A stretch of DNA of 56,352 bases from Ezakiella peruensis (lineage in GTDB: Bacteria > Bacillota > Clostridia > Tissierellales > Peptoniphilaceae), in contig NZ_LT962469.1 of NCBI RefSeq assembly GCF_900215725.1, forward strand, positions 541,012 through 597,363, read 5' to 3'. The translations under genes were made by a program, and so were the position numbers. The notes below the pieces were generated by a model. It worked only from the letters and a program-made list of their open reading frames with translations. It was not told the DNA's origin and made no database searches. This document shows, piece by piece, positions 6,932 through 16,072 of the stretch (the first letter of the stretch is position 1; every line of letters starts with the position of its first letter).

Positions 6932-9907
6932 TTATTGCAACAAATCTATTGTGCTGGGCGGTTCTTTCTCATCTTTGTTTTCGTTATTTTCATTCTGATT
7001 TGGATCGAGCAAGTCTATTTGCCCTCCGTTTTCACCATTTTCTTCATTGTTGTTATTGTTATTCAAATAATCGTTTATATCGAATTCACCATCTCCATCT
7101 GGAGTTAATAGATCTATTATTTCGCTTTCACCAGTATTAGATTCGTTGTGTATATCACATGTCTGAGTTGGAACTCTGTATTGCATATCACTAGGGATAA
7201 CTCCGCCGTGAGATTCTGGACTATAGGGTGGGGTGGTTTGAACACGTACAATCTTGGTCCTAGTTTCTTCTGGGCAGAAATCGTTTGCTAGCATGTTTGA
7301 TTCTGTACATATCTCGACTTCTACATGAGCATCACATGGTGCTGATGGTTCGGTTCCTTTAATGAATATTTCAGAAATTACTGTTCCGCGCGGATCGCTT
7401 GAACAAAATTCGCTTGGACTTTTGCCAGACATTGTACATACTGATGAACGTACTATGCCTTCTGGCTGAGCAAATTCTGTTACGCTTGGCAGTCCCTCAT
7501 GAACTTGGCTCATTACATACTGAAATAATTGAGCAGCGATCATTGAGTTTTGTTTCATGGTGATCTTTGGACTGTCACTGCCAATCCATGTGCTTGCAGC
7601 ATAGTAATCAGTAAAGCCTGAGAACCATAAGTCCGCCGTGTATTGGGTGGTACCAGTTTTACCTGCAACTACTTGGCCAGGTATTTGTGCTCTGGTTCCA
7701 AGCCCGCGAGTTACAACTGTTCTTAAAATATCTTTCATTACATAAGCAGTTTGTGGCTTGGCTGCTTGTACTGGATTTTCTGTGTATTCCAAAAGGGTTG
7801 TTCCATCGTTATCAATAACTTTTGTATAAGATGTTGGTTTTAAATAAACGCCGTCATTTGCAATTGTACCAAAGGCTGCTGTAAGTGCAAGAGGGGAGAA
7901 GCCATTTGTCATTCCACCGAGGGCCAAGCTGGATGCGTTTTCGTCGTTAACTTCACTATTTTCAGAAGCGCTGACAAATGAATCGCGGTCTGGGTGTTCG
8001 GTATCGATGATGCCCATCCTTTCTAAATATGGCACAACTTTGTTTGGACCCATAGAATTTAAAACTTTAACTGCACTTACGTTTATAGATTGTTCAACAG
8101 CATATCTCAAGCTGTGAATTCCTCTAAATCCTAAATACCAGTTGTTTGGCCAAATTTTTCCATTGACAACAATTGGTACGTCGTCAATCGGGCTGGCAGC
8201 AGTATAACCATTTTCAAGGGCAGGCAAGTATACGCTTACCGGCTTTATGGTAGAACCTGGTTGCCTGTGGCTATCTGTTGCTCTGTTTAAAAATCTGTTG
8301 CCGTCTACGTCTCTACCACCAATCATAGCTAAGATGTGGCCTGTGTGGTAATCGACAATTATCATGGCAGATTGTGGTTGGGGAACGCCTTTTTTATTTC
8401 TGTAGACTTGGTTTCCATCGATGTGGAGGTAGTCCTCTTTATTTTTAAATAGGCTGTCGTTATTGGCTATTGCTTTTGAGCTGATAACGATTTCGCCGTT
8501 TTCAACCCAGAAGTCATCTTTGGCAATCGGTAGGCTGCCGACAATGTGGGTAACGAGTGTCTTTTTCTCATCAATTGTATAGTAGTCCTGAACGTCTATA
8601 TTTGAATTATATGCCTTTAGCTTGCTGGACTTGATACAAAGGTTGCCGTTTTCGTCGTATCTCCATTCGCCAGGAGCCAAATAAATATCATCGCTATTTT
8701 GAACGATTAAATTGTCTTTGGCCAAATATATGAAATTGCCGTTTGAATCGACTAGGTTTCCGTATGCATCGGATGTGGTGTCCAGAATAATCGGCGCCCT
8801 CATATTATCGGTATTGCCAAATAGGATTTCAACAAAATTTTTGTAGGCGTCTTCCATTATTTTTTGGTAGCCGACATTAATTGTTGAATATATTTGGATA
8901 CCGCCATAGAAGATTTTATTTTGGGCAATTTTTTTGCTCCAACCATATTTATCCATGAGGTCTTGCTCAACTTGCTTTAGGACATAGTCGGTAAAGTAGT
9001 TAGTAATGTCTGTTGTTTTTGTTTCACCAGGTTTTATTAGTGTTTTTCTATCAATACTCATAGCCTGGTCGTATTCTTCTTGTGTAATCTTACCGTACTT
9101 CAACATTTGAGAGAGTACGACATCGGTTCTTTGTTCGTTTTCTTCATTATAAACAAGGATGTAATTTTGATTTAAGAGTTCAATAAAGCCAACTTTTTCC
9201 ATGGTATTTGGATCAAAGTGTTCAGGACTGACTCTCTTGTATGGGGGATACTTGGTAGGAGATTTAACAACTCCTGCAAGCATAGCGCATTCAACTAGGT
9301 TTAAGTCCTTGGCTGATTTTGAAAAATAAGTTTGAGCAGCTTCTTCGACTCCGTAGGCGTTTTGCCCAAGGGAGACAGTATTTAAATAGGCCTCAATAGT
9401 TTGATCTTTTGACATTTTCTTTTCAAGATCAATTGACATTGTGATTTCATGAATTTTACGCTTTAATTTTCTTTCGTTTGTAAGGTAAGTATTTTTTACA
9501 AGTTGCTGGGTGATTGTGGATCCACCACGTAATTGACCACTTGAAAATGCATCGCGAAAACTAGCCATGATACCTATTAGGTCCACGCCGTCATGCTCGT
9601 AGAATCTTTCATCTTCTATGGCTAGGAAGGCTTGGATTAATTGCTTTGGCATTTGTTCGATGCCAATTACCGTTCTGTATTCAGCGGTTTCAACTTTTTC
9701 TATTAAATTACCATCTAAATCATAAATCTTTGAAGTTTCGGTTAGGTTGTTGGCAATTATATTTGGATCAACCTCATCAACTTCTTTCATAATGCTAACG
9801 ACAGATAGGGCAAGTAAGCTCCCAAATACAATGGTTACTATTAAAACAATATATATAATGTATACTATAAGTTTGCCAGGTGTTAGCACCTTATTTCTAT
9901 GTGGCAT
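6932..9907 (-). CDS. Bifunctional penicillin-binding protein 1A with repeated IDLL tail
   Basis: A 991-residue class A PBP: one N-terminal membrane anchor (residues about 13-40), a GT51 glycosyltransferase domain with catalytic Glu98 in EDERFYEHDG and GGSTITQQLVKN (about 128-139), and a transpeptidase domain with Ser552 (STIK), SIN (607-609) and KTGTT (750-754). It polymerises lipid II and cross-links the stem peptides outside the membrane. After the transpeptidase comes a cysteine-containing stretch (CTMSGKSPSEFC, 824-835), then an Asn/Glu-rich tail holding IDLL at 931-934 and 964-967 and ending in TIDLLQ. The same six residues end the VanW protein at 18552-20021. Its promoter faces that of ireB. 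Confidence 0.95.
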   Translation of the reverse strand: MPHRNKVLTPGKLIVYIIYIVLIVTIVFGSLLALSVVSIMKEVDEVDPNIIANNLTETSKIYDLDGNLIEKVETAEYRTVIGIEQMPKQLIQAFLAIEDERFYEHDGVDLIGIMASFRDAFSSGQLRGGSTITQQLVKNTYLTNERKLKRKIHEITMSIDLEKKMSKDQTIEAYLNTVSLGQNAYGVEEAAQTYFSKSAKDLNLVECAMLAGVVKSPTKYPPYKRVSPEHFDPNTMEKVGFIELLNQNYILVYNEENEQRTDVVLSQMLKYGKITQEEYDQAMSIDRKTLIKPGETKTTDITNYFTDYVLKQVEQDLMDKYGWSKKIAQNKIFYGGIQIYSTINVGYQKIMEDAYKNFVEILFGNTDNMRAPIILDTTSDAYGNLVDSNGNFIYLAKDNLIVQNSDDIYLAPGEWRYDENGNLCIKSSKLKAYNSNIDVQDYYTIDEKKTLVTHIVGSLPIAKDDFWVENGEIVISSKAIANNDSLFKNKEDYLHIDGNQVYRNKKGVPQPQSAMIIVDYHTGHILAMIGGRDVDGNRFLNRATDSHRQPGSTIKPVSVYLPALENGYTAASPIDDVPIVVNGKIWPNNWYLGFRGIHSLRYAVEQSINVSAVKVLNSMGPNKVVPYLERMGIIDTEHPDRDSFVSASENSEVNDENASSLALGGMTNGFSPLALTAAFGTIANDGVYLKPTSYTKVIDNDGTTLLEYTENPVQAAKPQTAYVMKDILRTVVTRGLGTRAQIPGQVVAGKTGTTQYTADLWFSGFTDYYAASTWIGSDSPKITMKQNSMIAAQLFQYVMSQVHEGLPSVTEFAQPEGIVRSSVCTMSGKSPSEFCSSDPRGTVISEIFIKGTEPSAPCDAHVEVEICTESNMLANDFCPEETRTKIVRVQTTPPYSPESHGGVIPSDMQYRVPTQTCDIHNESNTGESEIIDLLTPDGDGEFDINDYLNNNNNNEENGENGGQIDLLDPNQNENNENKDEKEPPSTIDLLQ

Positions 9908-9941
9908 ATAAGTCTCCTTTTATATCAATAAATATAGGTTA

Positions 9942-9970
9942 ATTATAACACATAAAATATTATTTTTCAA
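9942..9970 (-). promoter_or_regulatory. Promoter of the PBP1A gene
   Basis: Minus strand: TTGAAA (9970-9965), 17 bp, TATAAT (9947-9942), with TGT before the -10 (extended). The leader carries the binding site AAGGAG just before the ATG at 9907. Confidence 0.75.
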
Positions 9971-10032
9971 AAAAATTAATTTATTATTCGCAATTGTAAA
10001 ATTATCATTGGATTTTAACCCTTAAAAAATAT

Positions 10033-10061
10033 TCGACATTGATTTAAAAATATGTTATAAT
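10033..10061 (+). promoter_or_regulatory. Promoter of the ireB operon
   Basis: TCGACA (10033-10038), 17 bp, TATAAT (10056-10061) with TGT before it (extended -10). Divergent from the PBP1A promoter. Confidence 0.7.
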
Positions 10062-10106
10062 TATGACAATGGATATGCTGAATAAAATTTAAAAGAGGTG
10101 ATAGAT

Positions 10107-10358
10107 ATGGATTTTGATCAAACGATGAGATTTGTTTCAAAGAAGGATACAGATTCTGAGCCAAGGGAAATTTTGGAAAAAGTTTACAGGGCTCTCGAAG
10201 ATAAAGGTTATCAACCGGTAAATCAAATTATAGGATACTTCTTGTCTGGAGATCCAACATATATAACTAGTCATAACAATGCCAGAAATGAAATTGTTAA
10301 GATGGAAAGAGATGAATTGTTAGAAGCAATATTGAAGGAGTACTTGAATATTGAATAA
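10107..10358 (+). CDS. ireB: IreB family regulatory phosphoprotein (UPF0297/DUF965)
   Basis: An 83-residue protein with the near-invariant family blocks DQTMRF (4-9), PVNQIIGYFLSGDPTYITSH and the ending RDELLEAILKEYL. The reading frame stays open upstream to a GTG at 10098, but that GTG is part of the binding site GAGGTG; the ATG at 10107, six bases further on, is the natural start and gives the usual length. In Enterococcus IreB is phosphorylated by the PASTA kinase IreK and influences cephalosporin resistance; its position across from a PBP gene is suggestive. The gene leads the conserved ireB-ruvX-DUF1292 order and overlaps ruvX by 8 bp. Confidence 0.95.
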   Translation: MDFDQTMRFVSKKDTDSEPREILEKVYRALEDKGYQPVNQIIGYFLSGDPTYITSHNNARNEIVKMERDELLEAILKEYLNIE

Positions 10359-10767
10359 AACAATTCTGGGACTAGATATAGGTGATAGTACAATTGGCGT
10401 GGCCGCTAGTGATCCTAGTGGCACTATTTGCATGCCAGTTGGAGTTATAAAAAGAAAATCAAAAGCAGAGGATATGGCTGACCTGCAAAAGATTATTGAA
10501 GAGCGAAATGTGGGTACTATTGTAATAGGATTGCCACTCGATATAAATGGCGAGCTTGGTCCTCAAGCGAAAAAAGTTAAGAAGTACACCTCTAATATTC
10601 GTAAGGCTACTGATTGTGAAATTGTTTTTGTAGATGAGAGATTTACATCTAGGATGGCAAACAACACACTAAGGACCTTGAATGTAAAAAGAGGTAAGGA
10701 AAAGGGTTATGAAGATGCACTTGCTGCATCTTATATTTTAGAGCTATATATTAAAAGGAATAGATAG
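10351..10767 (+). CDS. ruvX: Holliday junction resolvase RuvX/YqgF family, TTG start
   Basis: A 138-residue RNase H-fold protein of the YqgF/RuvX family: GLDIGDSTIGVAASD (residues 7-21) with the first metal-binding aspartate, VIGLPLDINGELG, VDERFTS, and a C-terminal EDALAASYIL with the last acidic residue. The family acts in Holliday-junction resolution or pre-16S rRNA processing, depending on the organism. There is no ATG near the N-terminus; the TTG at 10351, 10 bases after AAGGAG and overlapping the ireB end, starts the protein just before the conserved first strand. Confidence 0.93.
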   Translation: MNKTILGLDIGDSTIGVAASDPSGTICMPVGVIKRKSKAEDMADLQKIIEERNVGTIVIGLPLDINGELGPQAKKVKKYTSNIRKATDCEIVFVDERFTSRMANNTLRTLNVKRGKEKGYEDALAASYILELYIKRNR

Positions 10768-10775
10768 GAGATTTT

Positions 10776-11021
10776 ATGCCAGAGAGCTTGGCTGTTTTTA
10801 ATGAAAGTGGGGAGGCTACAAACTATTTGGTGCAGGCTCGTTTTGATTTGAATGGGCAGGAGTATATTGCTATATCTTCTGCTGAGGATATGTCAGATGA
10901 GCTCTTGTTTTTGCGCGTAGAAATTGATGGGTCTGGGAATACCATCTATACCAAACCATTTCCCATGGAAACTAGAAAGTTAGAAGAAAAGTATAAGAGT
11001 ATTAAAAAATTATTAAATTAA
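10776..11021 (+). CDS. DUF1292 family protein (YrzB-like)
   Basis: An 81-residue acidic protein ending in LEEKYKSIKKLLN. Length, the FNESGEATNYLVQARFDLNGQEYIAI pattern split around a short sheet, and its place directly after ruvX match the DUF1292 family (yrzB in Bacillus), whose function is not known. The binding site AGGAG precedes the ATG, and RNase J follows 15 bp after the stop, so it sits in the middle of the operon. Confidence 0.85.
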   Translation: MPESLAVFNESGEATNYLVQARFDLNGQEYIAISSAEDMSDELLFLRVEIDGSGNTIYTKPFPMETRKLEEKYKSIKKLLN

Positions 11022-11036
11022 AATTTAGGAGGAATT

Positions 11037-12689
11037 ATGAGTAACGGAGTAAAGATTATTCCTCTTGGAGGTCTCAAAGAGATCGGTAAAAATATAACAG
11101 CATATGAATATAAAGATCAGATTGTAGTTATCGATTGCGGAATGACCTTTCCAGGAGATGAGATGTTGGGGATTGATATTGTTATCCCCGATGTAAGTTA
11201 TTTAATTGAAAACAAACACAAGGTAAAGGCGTTTTTTATAACGCACGGACACGAGGACCATATTGGGGCTATTCCTTATGTATTAAATCAAATTAATGCA
11301 CCAATATATGCGACAAAGTTGACCTGCGCCCTTATTAGGAACAAGGTCAAGGAATTTAATTTAGCTTTAAATATAAATGAAGTGAATTATGGAGATGTAA
11401 TTGATGTGGGAGCTTTTAAGGCAGAATTTGTAGCTGTCACTCACTCAATCCCTGATTCTGCTTCTATAGCTCTATACACACCTGTTGGCACTATCTTCCA
11501 AACTGGTGACTTTAAGATTGACTTGACACCTATTGATGGGGTTAGACCAGACCTAACTCGTATAGCAGAGATTGGTAAAAAGGGTGTTTCTCTCTTGTTA
11601 GCAGATTCAACAAATGTTGAAAGGCAAGGGCACACTTTAAGTGAGTCCACAATTGGAGAAACATTTAACGAATTATTTTCTAAAGCTGATGGCAGGATTT
11701 TGGTTGCGACTTTTGCTTCAAATGTGCACAGGGTTCAGCAAATTATTTCCGCTGCAGAAAAGCATGACAGGTTTGTGGCCTTGTCTGGACGATCTATGCT
11801 AAATGTAGCTAACACTGCTATTGAGATGGGATATATTAAAATAAAAGAAAAGACTTTGATTGATATTAATCAAGCTCACAATTACCCACCAAATAAGGTT
11901 TGTATTATAATGACGGGCTCACAAGGGGAGCCAATGAGTGCTCTTACCAGGATTGCAAATGATGAGCACAAGAAAATAAAATTAACAAGCAAGGATACGG
12001 TTATTATTTCAGCTAATCCAATTCCAGGAAATGAAAAATCAGTAACCGCTGTAATAAATAATTTGATGGCCAAGGATGCCAATGTAATTTATGATAAGAT
12101 TGCAAACATCCACGTTTCTGGTCACGCTTGTGCAGATGAAATTAAACTTATGCACGCACTGGTAAAACCAAAGTTCTTTATGCCAGTTCATGGTGAAATA
12201 AAGCACCTTAAAACACACGCCTTGCTCGCTCAAGAAATGGGCATGGATAAGAAAGATATTTTTGTTCAATCCAATGGCGATGTTTTGGAACTTACAAAAA
12301 GAAGCTTGAAGGTTGTTGATCACATTGCTAATGAAGATGTCTTGGTTGACGGCCTTGGTGTTGGCGATGTTGGAAATATCGTTCTACGTGATAGGAAACA
12401 CTTATCAGAGGATGGACTGATTGTTGTTACACTTACATTGTCAGCTGACGATGGTAGAGTACTTGCAGGCCCAGATATTATTAGCCGCGGCTTTGTATAT
12501 GTAAAGGAAAGTGAAGACATAATGGAATCACTTTTGAGAAAGCTAAGGTCAGTTGTTCAAAGCTTGCAAGATAGAGGAATCGATGATTGGAATACTATGA
12601 AGACTACTATAAGAGATGAGTTGCGCAAATACTTGATGAGTACAACTGGTAGAAACCCAATGATTCTAACAATCTTTACAGAGGTGTAA
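11037..12689 (+). CDS. rnj: Ribonuclease J
   Basis: A 550-residue metallo-beta-lactamase/beta-CASP nuclease. The metal-binding motif HGHEDHIGA starts at residue 70; the TGDFKID and beta-CASP blocks (SGRSM, TGSQGEPMSAL, VHVSGHA-like NIHVSGHA, MPVHGE) follow in the expected order and the C-terminal domain is present. RNase J has 5'-3' exonuclease and endonuclease activity and is a main enzyme of mRNA decay and rRNA maturation in Firmicutes. A strong TTAGGAGG site precedes the ATG. Many Firmicutes have J1 and J2; which one this is cannot be decided here. Confidence 0.95.
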   Translation: MSNGVKIIPLGGLKEIGKNITAYEYKDQIVVIDCGMTFPGDEMLGIDIVIPDVSYLIENKHKVKAFFITHGHEDHIGAIPYVLNQINAPIYATKLTCALIRNKVKEFNLALNINEVNYGDVIDVGAFKAEFVAVTHSIPDSASIALYTPVGTIFQTGDFKIDLTPIDGVRPDLTRIAEIGKKGVSLLLADSTNVERQGHTLSESTIGETFNELFSKADGRILVATFASNVHRVQQIISAAEKHDRFVALSGRSMLNVANTAIEMGYIKIKEKTLIDINQAHNYPPNKVCIIMTGSQGEPMSALTRIANDEHKKIKLTSKDTVIISANPIPGNEKSVTAVINNLMAKDANVIYDKIANIHVSGHACADEIKLMHALVKPKFFMPVHGEIKHLKTHALLAQEMGMDKKDIFVQSNGDVLELTKRSLKVVDHIANEDVLVDGLGVGDVGNIVLRDRKHLSEDGLIVVTLTLSADDGRVLAGPDIISRGFVYVKESEDIMESLLRKLRSVVQSLQDRGIDDWNTMKTTIRDELRKYLMSTTGRNPMILTIFTEV

Positions 12690-12713
12690 AAAATTTAATT
12701 TAAGGAGAGAATT

Positions 12714-13205
12714 ATGAGATACGACACAAAATATGTAACCAAGGCTGCACTCATAGCGGCGATGTATGTGGTTCTTATTGCAATTCAAATGATTCCTGCC
12801 GCCAGTTTAACTTTTGGAGCTGTTCAGCTTCGTTTGGCGGAGGGACTCACAGTGCTTCCATTTGTTGAAGCTGCTGCTGTACCGGGAGTTTTTGTTGGCT
12901 GCTTTATCAGCAATTTGATTTTAATGGCCGTTTCAGGTTTTGGACTGGTAGACCTAATATGTGGGTCACTAGTTACACTGGTTGCTGCTATTATTACCAG
13001 AAAAGCTAAAAACAAATTTATTGCATTTTTAAGCCCGGTTGTGCTAAATGGATTTTTAGTCAGCATTTGGGTTAGTTACTACACAGGTATTCCTTACTGG
13101 ACTACTGTTTTAGGAATTATGGGAGGAGAAGCACTGAGTGTATTCATTTTTGGCTACGCAATTTTATATGTGTATGAAAGGTCAAAAATATTTAGGAGGT
13201 TTTAA
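12714..13205 (+). CDS. queT: QueT-family queuosine-precursor ECF transporter substrate-binding subunit
   Basis: A 163-residue membrane protein with about five or six hydrophobic segments. The stretch QLRLAEGLTVLPFVEAAAVPGVFVG (residues 37-61) and GCFISNLI are diagnostic of the QueT family, S components of energy-coupling-factor transporters thought to import queuosine precursors (preQ0/preQ1 or queuine). The energising EcfAAT genes are not nearby, as usual for group II systems. Only 24 bp separate it from RNase J, so there is no preQ1 riboswitch in front. It overlaps mltG by one base (TAATG). Confidence 0.9.
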   Translation: MRYDTKYVTKAALIAAMYVVLIAIQMIPAASLTFGAVQLRLAEGLTVLPFVEAAAVPGVFVGCFISNLILMAVSGFGLVDLICGSLVTLVAAIITRKAKNKFIAFLSPVVLNGFLVSIWVSYYTGIPYWTTVLGIMGGEALSVFIFGYAILYVYERSKIFRRF

Positions 13206-14242
13206 TGAATACAGCAGTTAAATGGATTTTAACATTTGCACTTTTACTAGCGATTGTATTTGCTGCAATTTTTGGTTTCAAGGCTTATAATAAGAGTATG
13301 TATAAGCCTGTAGATATAAATGACACAAACCTTTATGAGTTTTCAATTTCCAAGGGCAGCTCTTTGAGCACGGTTGCCTCATCTTTGTATGATATGAATC
13401 TTATAAAAAATGGGAGTGCTTTTATTTCAAGAGTTGAAGAGCTTGGACTTGAGTCAGAAATCCAATCTGGAAAGTTTAAACTCTCCAGGTCTATGGATGT
13501 TGATCAGGTGATAAATGAGTTGACAAAAAAGCCAGAGGTAGATATGGCTGGCAGTGTTAAACTTGTAATTCCAGAAGGTTTTGAAAGAAAGTTGATTGCA
13601 GCAAGGATAGAAGAACTTGGACTTGGAAGCTCTCAAAAGTTTATGGAATTAACTGAGGATAAGGGAATTTATGAAGAAGAATTTCCATTTTTAAAAACTT
13701 TGCCTCAAGGACAAAGCTTGGAAGGCTTTTTATTTCCAGCAACTTATGAGGTTTCAGCTTCTGAAGGGGAAGAAAGCCTTATAAAAAGAATGCTTACTGC
13801 CTTTGATGTTAGGATGGAACAAAACTTCAACCAAGGATCATATAATGGTCTTGATTTAAATCAAATGATTACTCTGGCATCGATAATCGAAAGAGAAATT
13901 AAAATTGATGATGAAAGACCTCTAGCTTCTTCTGTCTTTTATAATAGAATAAATCAAGGTATGAGGCTGCAATCATGTGCAACTGTGCAATATATAATTG
14001 GTGAGAGAAAGGCTGTTTTGACAAATGAAGAGACAAAAATAGATTCGCCATACAACACTTATATAAACGAAGGTTTACCACCAGCACCAATTGCTAGTCC
14101 AGGTATGAAATCCATTATGGCTGCTATTAATCCAGCGGATACAGAGTATTTATTTTTCGTAAAGACAGGTGAAGATGGATCTCACAGTTTTTCAAAAACT
14201 TATGAAGAACATCTGGAACATAAAAAGGACATGATAAGATGA
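13205..14242 (+). CDS. mltG: Endolytic murein transglycosylase MltG
   Basis: A 345-residue single-pass membrane protein (helix at about 7-26) with a LysM-like region and the YceG/MltG catalytic domain. Family marks are LEGFLFPATYEV (172-183), the catalytic glutamate Glu229 in LASIIERE, DSPYNTYINEGLPPAPI and the C-terminal HSFSKTYEEH. MltG cuts newly made glycan strands near the membrane and is thought to release or limit PBP products; PBP1A is encoded about 4 kb away. It is co-transcribed between queT and the U32 protein, overlapping the latter by 4 bp (ATGA), the order seen around yrrL in Bacillus. Confidence 0.95.
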   Translation: MNTAVKWILTFALLLAIVFAAIFGFKAYNKSMYKPVDINDTNLYEFSISKGSSLSTVASSLYDMNLIKNGSAFISRVEELGLESEIQSGKFKLSRSMDVDQVINELTKKPEVDMAGSVKLVIPEGFERKLIAARIEELGLGSSQKFMELTEDKGIYEEEFPFLKTLPQGQSLEGFLFPATYEVSASEGEESLIKRMLTAFDVRMEQNFNQGSYNGLDLNQMITLASIIEREIKIDDERPLASSVFYNRINQGMRLQSCATVQYIIGERKAVLTNEETKIDSPYNTYINEGLPPAPIASPGMKSIMAAINPADTEYLFFVKTGEDGSHSFSKTYEEHLEHKKDMIR

Positions 14243-15450
14243 TAGAATTACTTGCACCAGCAGGAGATTTGCCTAGGCTAAAGACAGCATTAGATTATGG
14301 AGCTGATGCTGTTTATTTGGGCGGAATGAGCTTTGGCCTCAGAAAAGGCGCCACCAATTTTACAAAAGAAGAGATGATAGAGGGCGTGGAGTACGCTCAT
14401 GAGCGTGGGAAAAAAGTTTATGTAACTTTAAATATTATTCCCCACGATGAAGATTTGGAAAATCTGGATGCCTATATAAAATTTTTATCTGATGCAAAAG
14501 TGGATGGGGTTATAGTTAGCGATCCAGGAATTATGATGAAGGTAAAAGAACTTTCTGATATGGAAATTCACATTTCCACCCAAGGGTCGGTAACTAATGC
14601 TCCAACTGCAAACTTTTGGTATCAGATGGGGGCTAGACGGATTGTTCTTGCAAGAGAGTTAAGCCTTGAAGAAATAAAAAGTATTAGAGATAATATTCCG
14701 GAGGACATGGTTCTAGAAGGTTTTTGTCACGGAGCCATGTGCATGAGTTATTCAGGCCGGTGTTTGATTTCAAGCTATATGACAGGCAGAGATCCCAACA
14801 GGGGGGATTGCGCACACCCCTGCAGATACAAATATCATTTGGTCGAAGAAAAAAGACCAGGCGAATATTTTCCAATAGAAGAAGTGGATGGCGGGACTTA
14901 TATTATGAATAGTCGCGACCTAAGAACTATAGAATTTATTGATAAATTAATTGAAGCTGGTATTTATTCTTTGAAAATTGAAGGCAGAATTAAATCTGCT
15001 TATTATGTTGCAACAATTGTCAGGGCTTACAGAAAAGCCATTGACCAATATTTAAAATCACCAAGCGATTATAAGTTTGATGAAAAATATAATCAAGAAA
15101 TTGAAATGACAAGTCACAGGCCATTTACATCTGGATTTTATTTTGGGAATCCTGGAGCAGAAGGCCAATACAATCAAAGCTCTAGTTATATATCAGAGGC
15201 TCAATACAAGGGTGATGTAGTCGAAGTAAAGAACAGCAGGCTCTATGTATATTTAAAGAATGGTATAAATGAGGGCGATGAGCTGGAAATTTTTGGACCA
15301 GACACCACTGACAAGGTGGTCGTAAAAGATTTAAGGGATAAGGATGGCAGGCAAATAGATAGGGCAAATGTTCCAAAGGACACTTACTCTTTTGTCTATG
15401 AAGGCCAAGCGAAAAATAATTATTTTGTAAGAAAGGTAATTGAAAAATGA
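14239..15450 (+). CDS. Peptidase U32 family RNA hydroxylation protein (TrhP/YrrO-like)
   Basis: A 403-residue protein of the U32 family. The N-terminal ELLAPAGD and the cysteine set FCHGAMCMSYSGRC...GDCAHPCRY (from about residue 163) are hallmarks, the cysteines likely holding an Fe-S cluster. Despite the old peptidase name, members such as TrhP (tRNA 5-hydroxyuridine) and RlhA (23S rRNA hydroxycytidine) are needed for RNA hydroxylation. Its place between mltG and udk matches Bacillus yrrO/trhP2, which argues for the tRNA role. Only one U32 gene is present where Bacillus has two. Overlaps udk by 4 bp. Confidence 0.9.
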   Translation: MIELLAPAGDLPRLKTALDYGADAVYLGGMSFGLRKGATNFTKEEMIEGVEYAHERGKKVYVTLNIIPHDEDLENLDAYIKFLSDAKVDGVIVSDPGIMMKVKELSDMEIHISTQGSVTNAPTANFWYQMGARRIVLARELSLEEIKSIRDNIPEDMVLEGFCHGAMCMSYSGRCLISSYMTGRDPNRGDCAHPCRYKYHLVEEKRPGEYFPIEEVDGGTYIMNSRDLRTIEFIDKLIEAGIYSLKIEGRIKSAYYVATIVRAYRKAIDQYLKSPSDYKFDEKYNQEIEMTSHRPFTSGFYFGNPGAEGQYNQSSSYISEAQYKGDVVEVKNSRLYVYLKNGINEGDELEIFGPDTTDKVVVKDLRDKDGRQIDRANVPKDTYSFVYEGQAKNNYFVRKVIEK

Positions 15451-16070
15451 AAAGACCACTTATAATCGGTATCACAGGCGGATCAGGCAGTGGCAAGTCC
15501 ACAGTTGCAAAAAACATTATTAAAGAGATCCCAAAGATTAATGTCGCTATTATAAATCAAGATTCTTATTACAAGCCTCATGATGATTTGTCAATGGAGG
15601 AGAGGGCAAAGTTAAATTATGACCACCCACTTTCATTTGACAATGATTTGCTTGAACATCATTTACAAGAGCTTTTAAGGGGAAATTCTGTGGAAGTGCC
15701 GATTTATGATTTTACAATTCACACTAGATCAGAAGGTACTCTTACTGTTGAACCAAGGGATATTATTATCCTGGAAGGACTTTTTATTTTGTATGACGAA
15801 CGCATTAGAGACTTGATCGACATAAAGGTCTTTGTAGATACTGATTCAGATGTCCGCATTATAAGAAGAATTTTAAGGGACATGAAGGAAAGAGCTAGGA
15901 GCTTGGATTCTATTATCTTGCAATATATGACTACGGTAAGACCTAGTTATATTAATTTTGTTGAGCCTACAAAAAGATTTGCAGATATAATTGTTCCTGA
16001 AGGCGGAGAAAACAAAGTGGCTATTGATCTTTTGTCTTCAAAAATAAAATCCTCTTTGGAGGAAATATAA
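15447..16070 (+). CDS. udk: Uridine kinase
   Basis: A 207-residue P-loop kinase: Walker A GGSGSGKST (residues 11-19), the NQDSYYK acceptor-binding block (about 37-43), NYDHPLSFD (about 57-65) and YDFTIHTR (about 88-95). Udk phosphorylates uridine and cytidine to UMP and CMP with ATP or GTP (pyrimidine salvage). The ending IRRILRDMKERARSLDSII matches the lid. It is the last gene of the conserved block before the GspE/GspF remnant, whose first ATG is 2 bp after the udk stop. Confidence 0.95.
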   Translation: MKRPLIIGITGGSGSGKSTVAKNIIKEIPKINVAIINQDSYYKPHDDLSMEERAKLNYDHPLSFDNDLLEHHLQELLRGNSVEVPIYDFTIHTRSEGTLTVEPRDIIILEGLFILYDERIRDLIDIKVFVDTDSDVRIIRRILRDMKERARSLDSIILQYMTTVRPSYINFVEPTKRFADIIVPEGGENKVAIDLLSSKIKSSLEEI

Positions 16071-16072
16071 TT

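Noticed and set aside
12690-12713. preQ1 riboswitch in front of queT
   Set aside because: Only 24 bp separate RNase J from queT, with nothing but a ribosome binding site.
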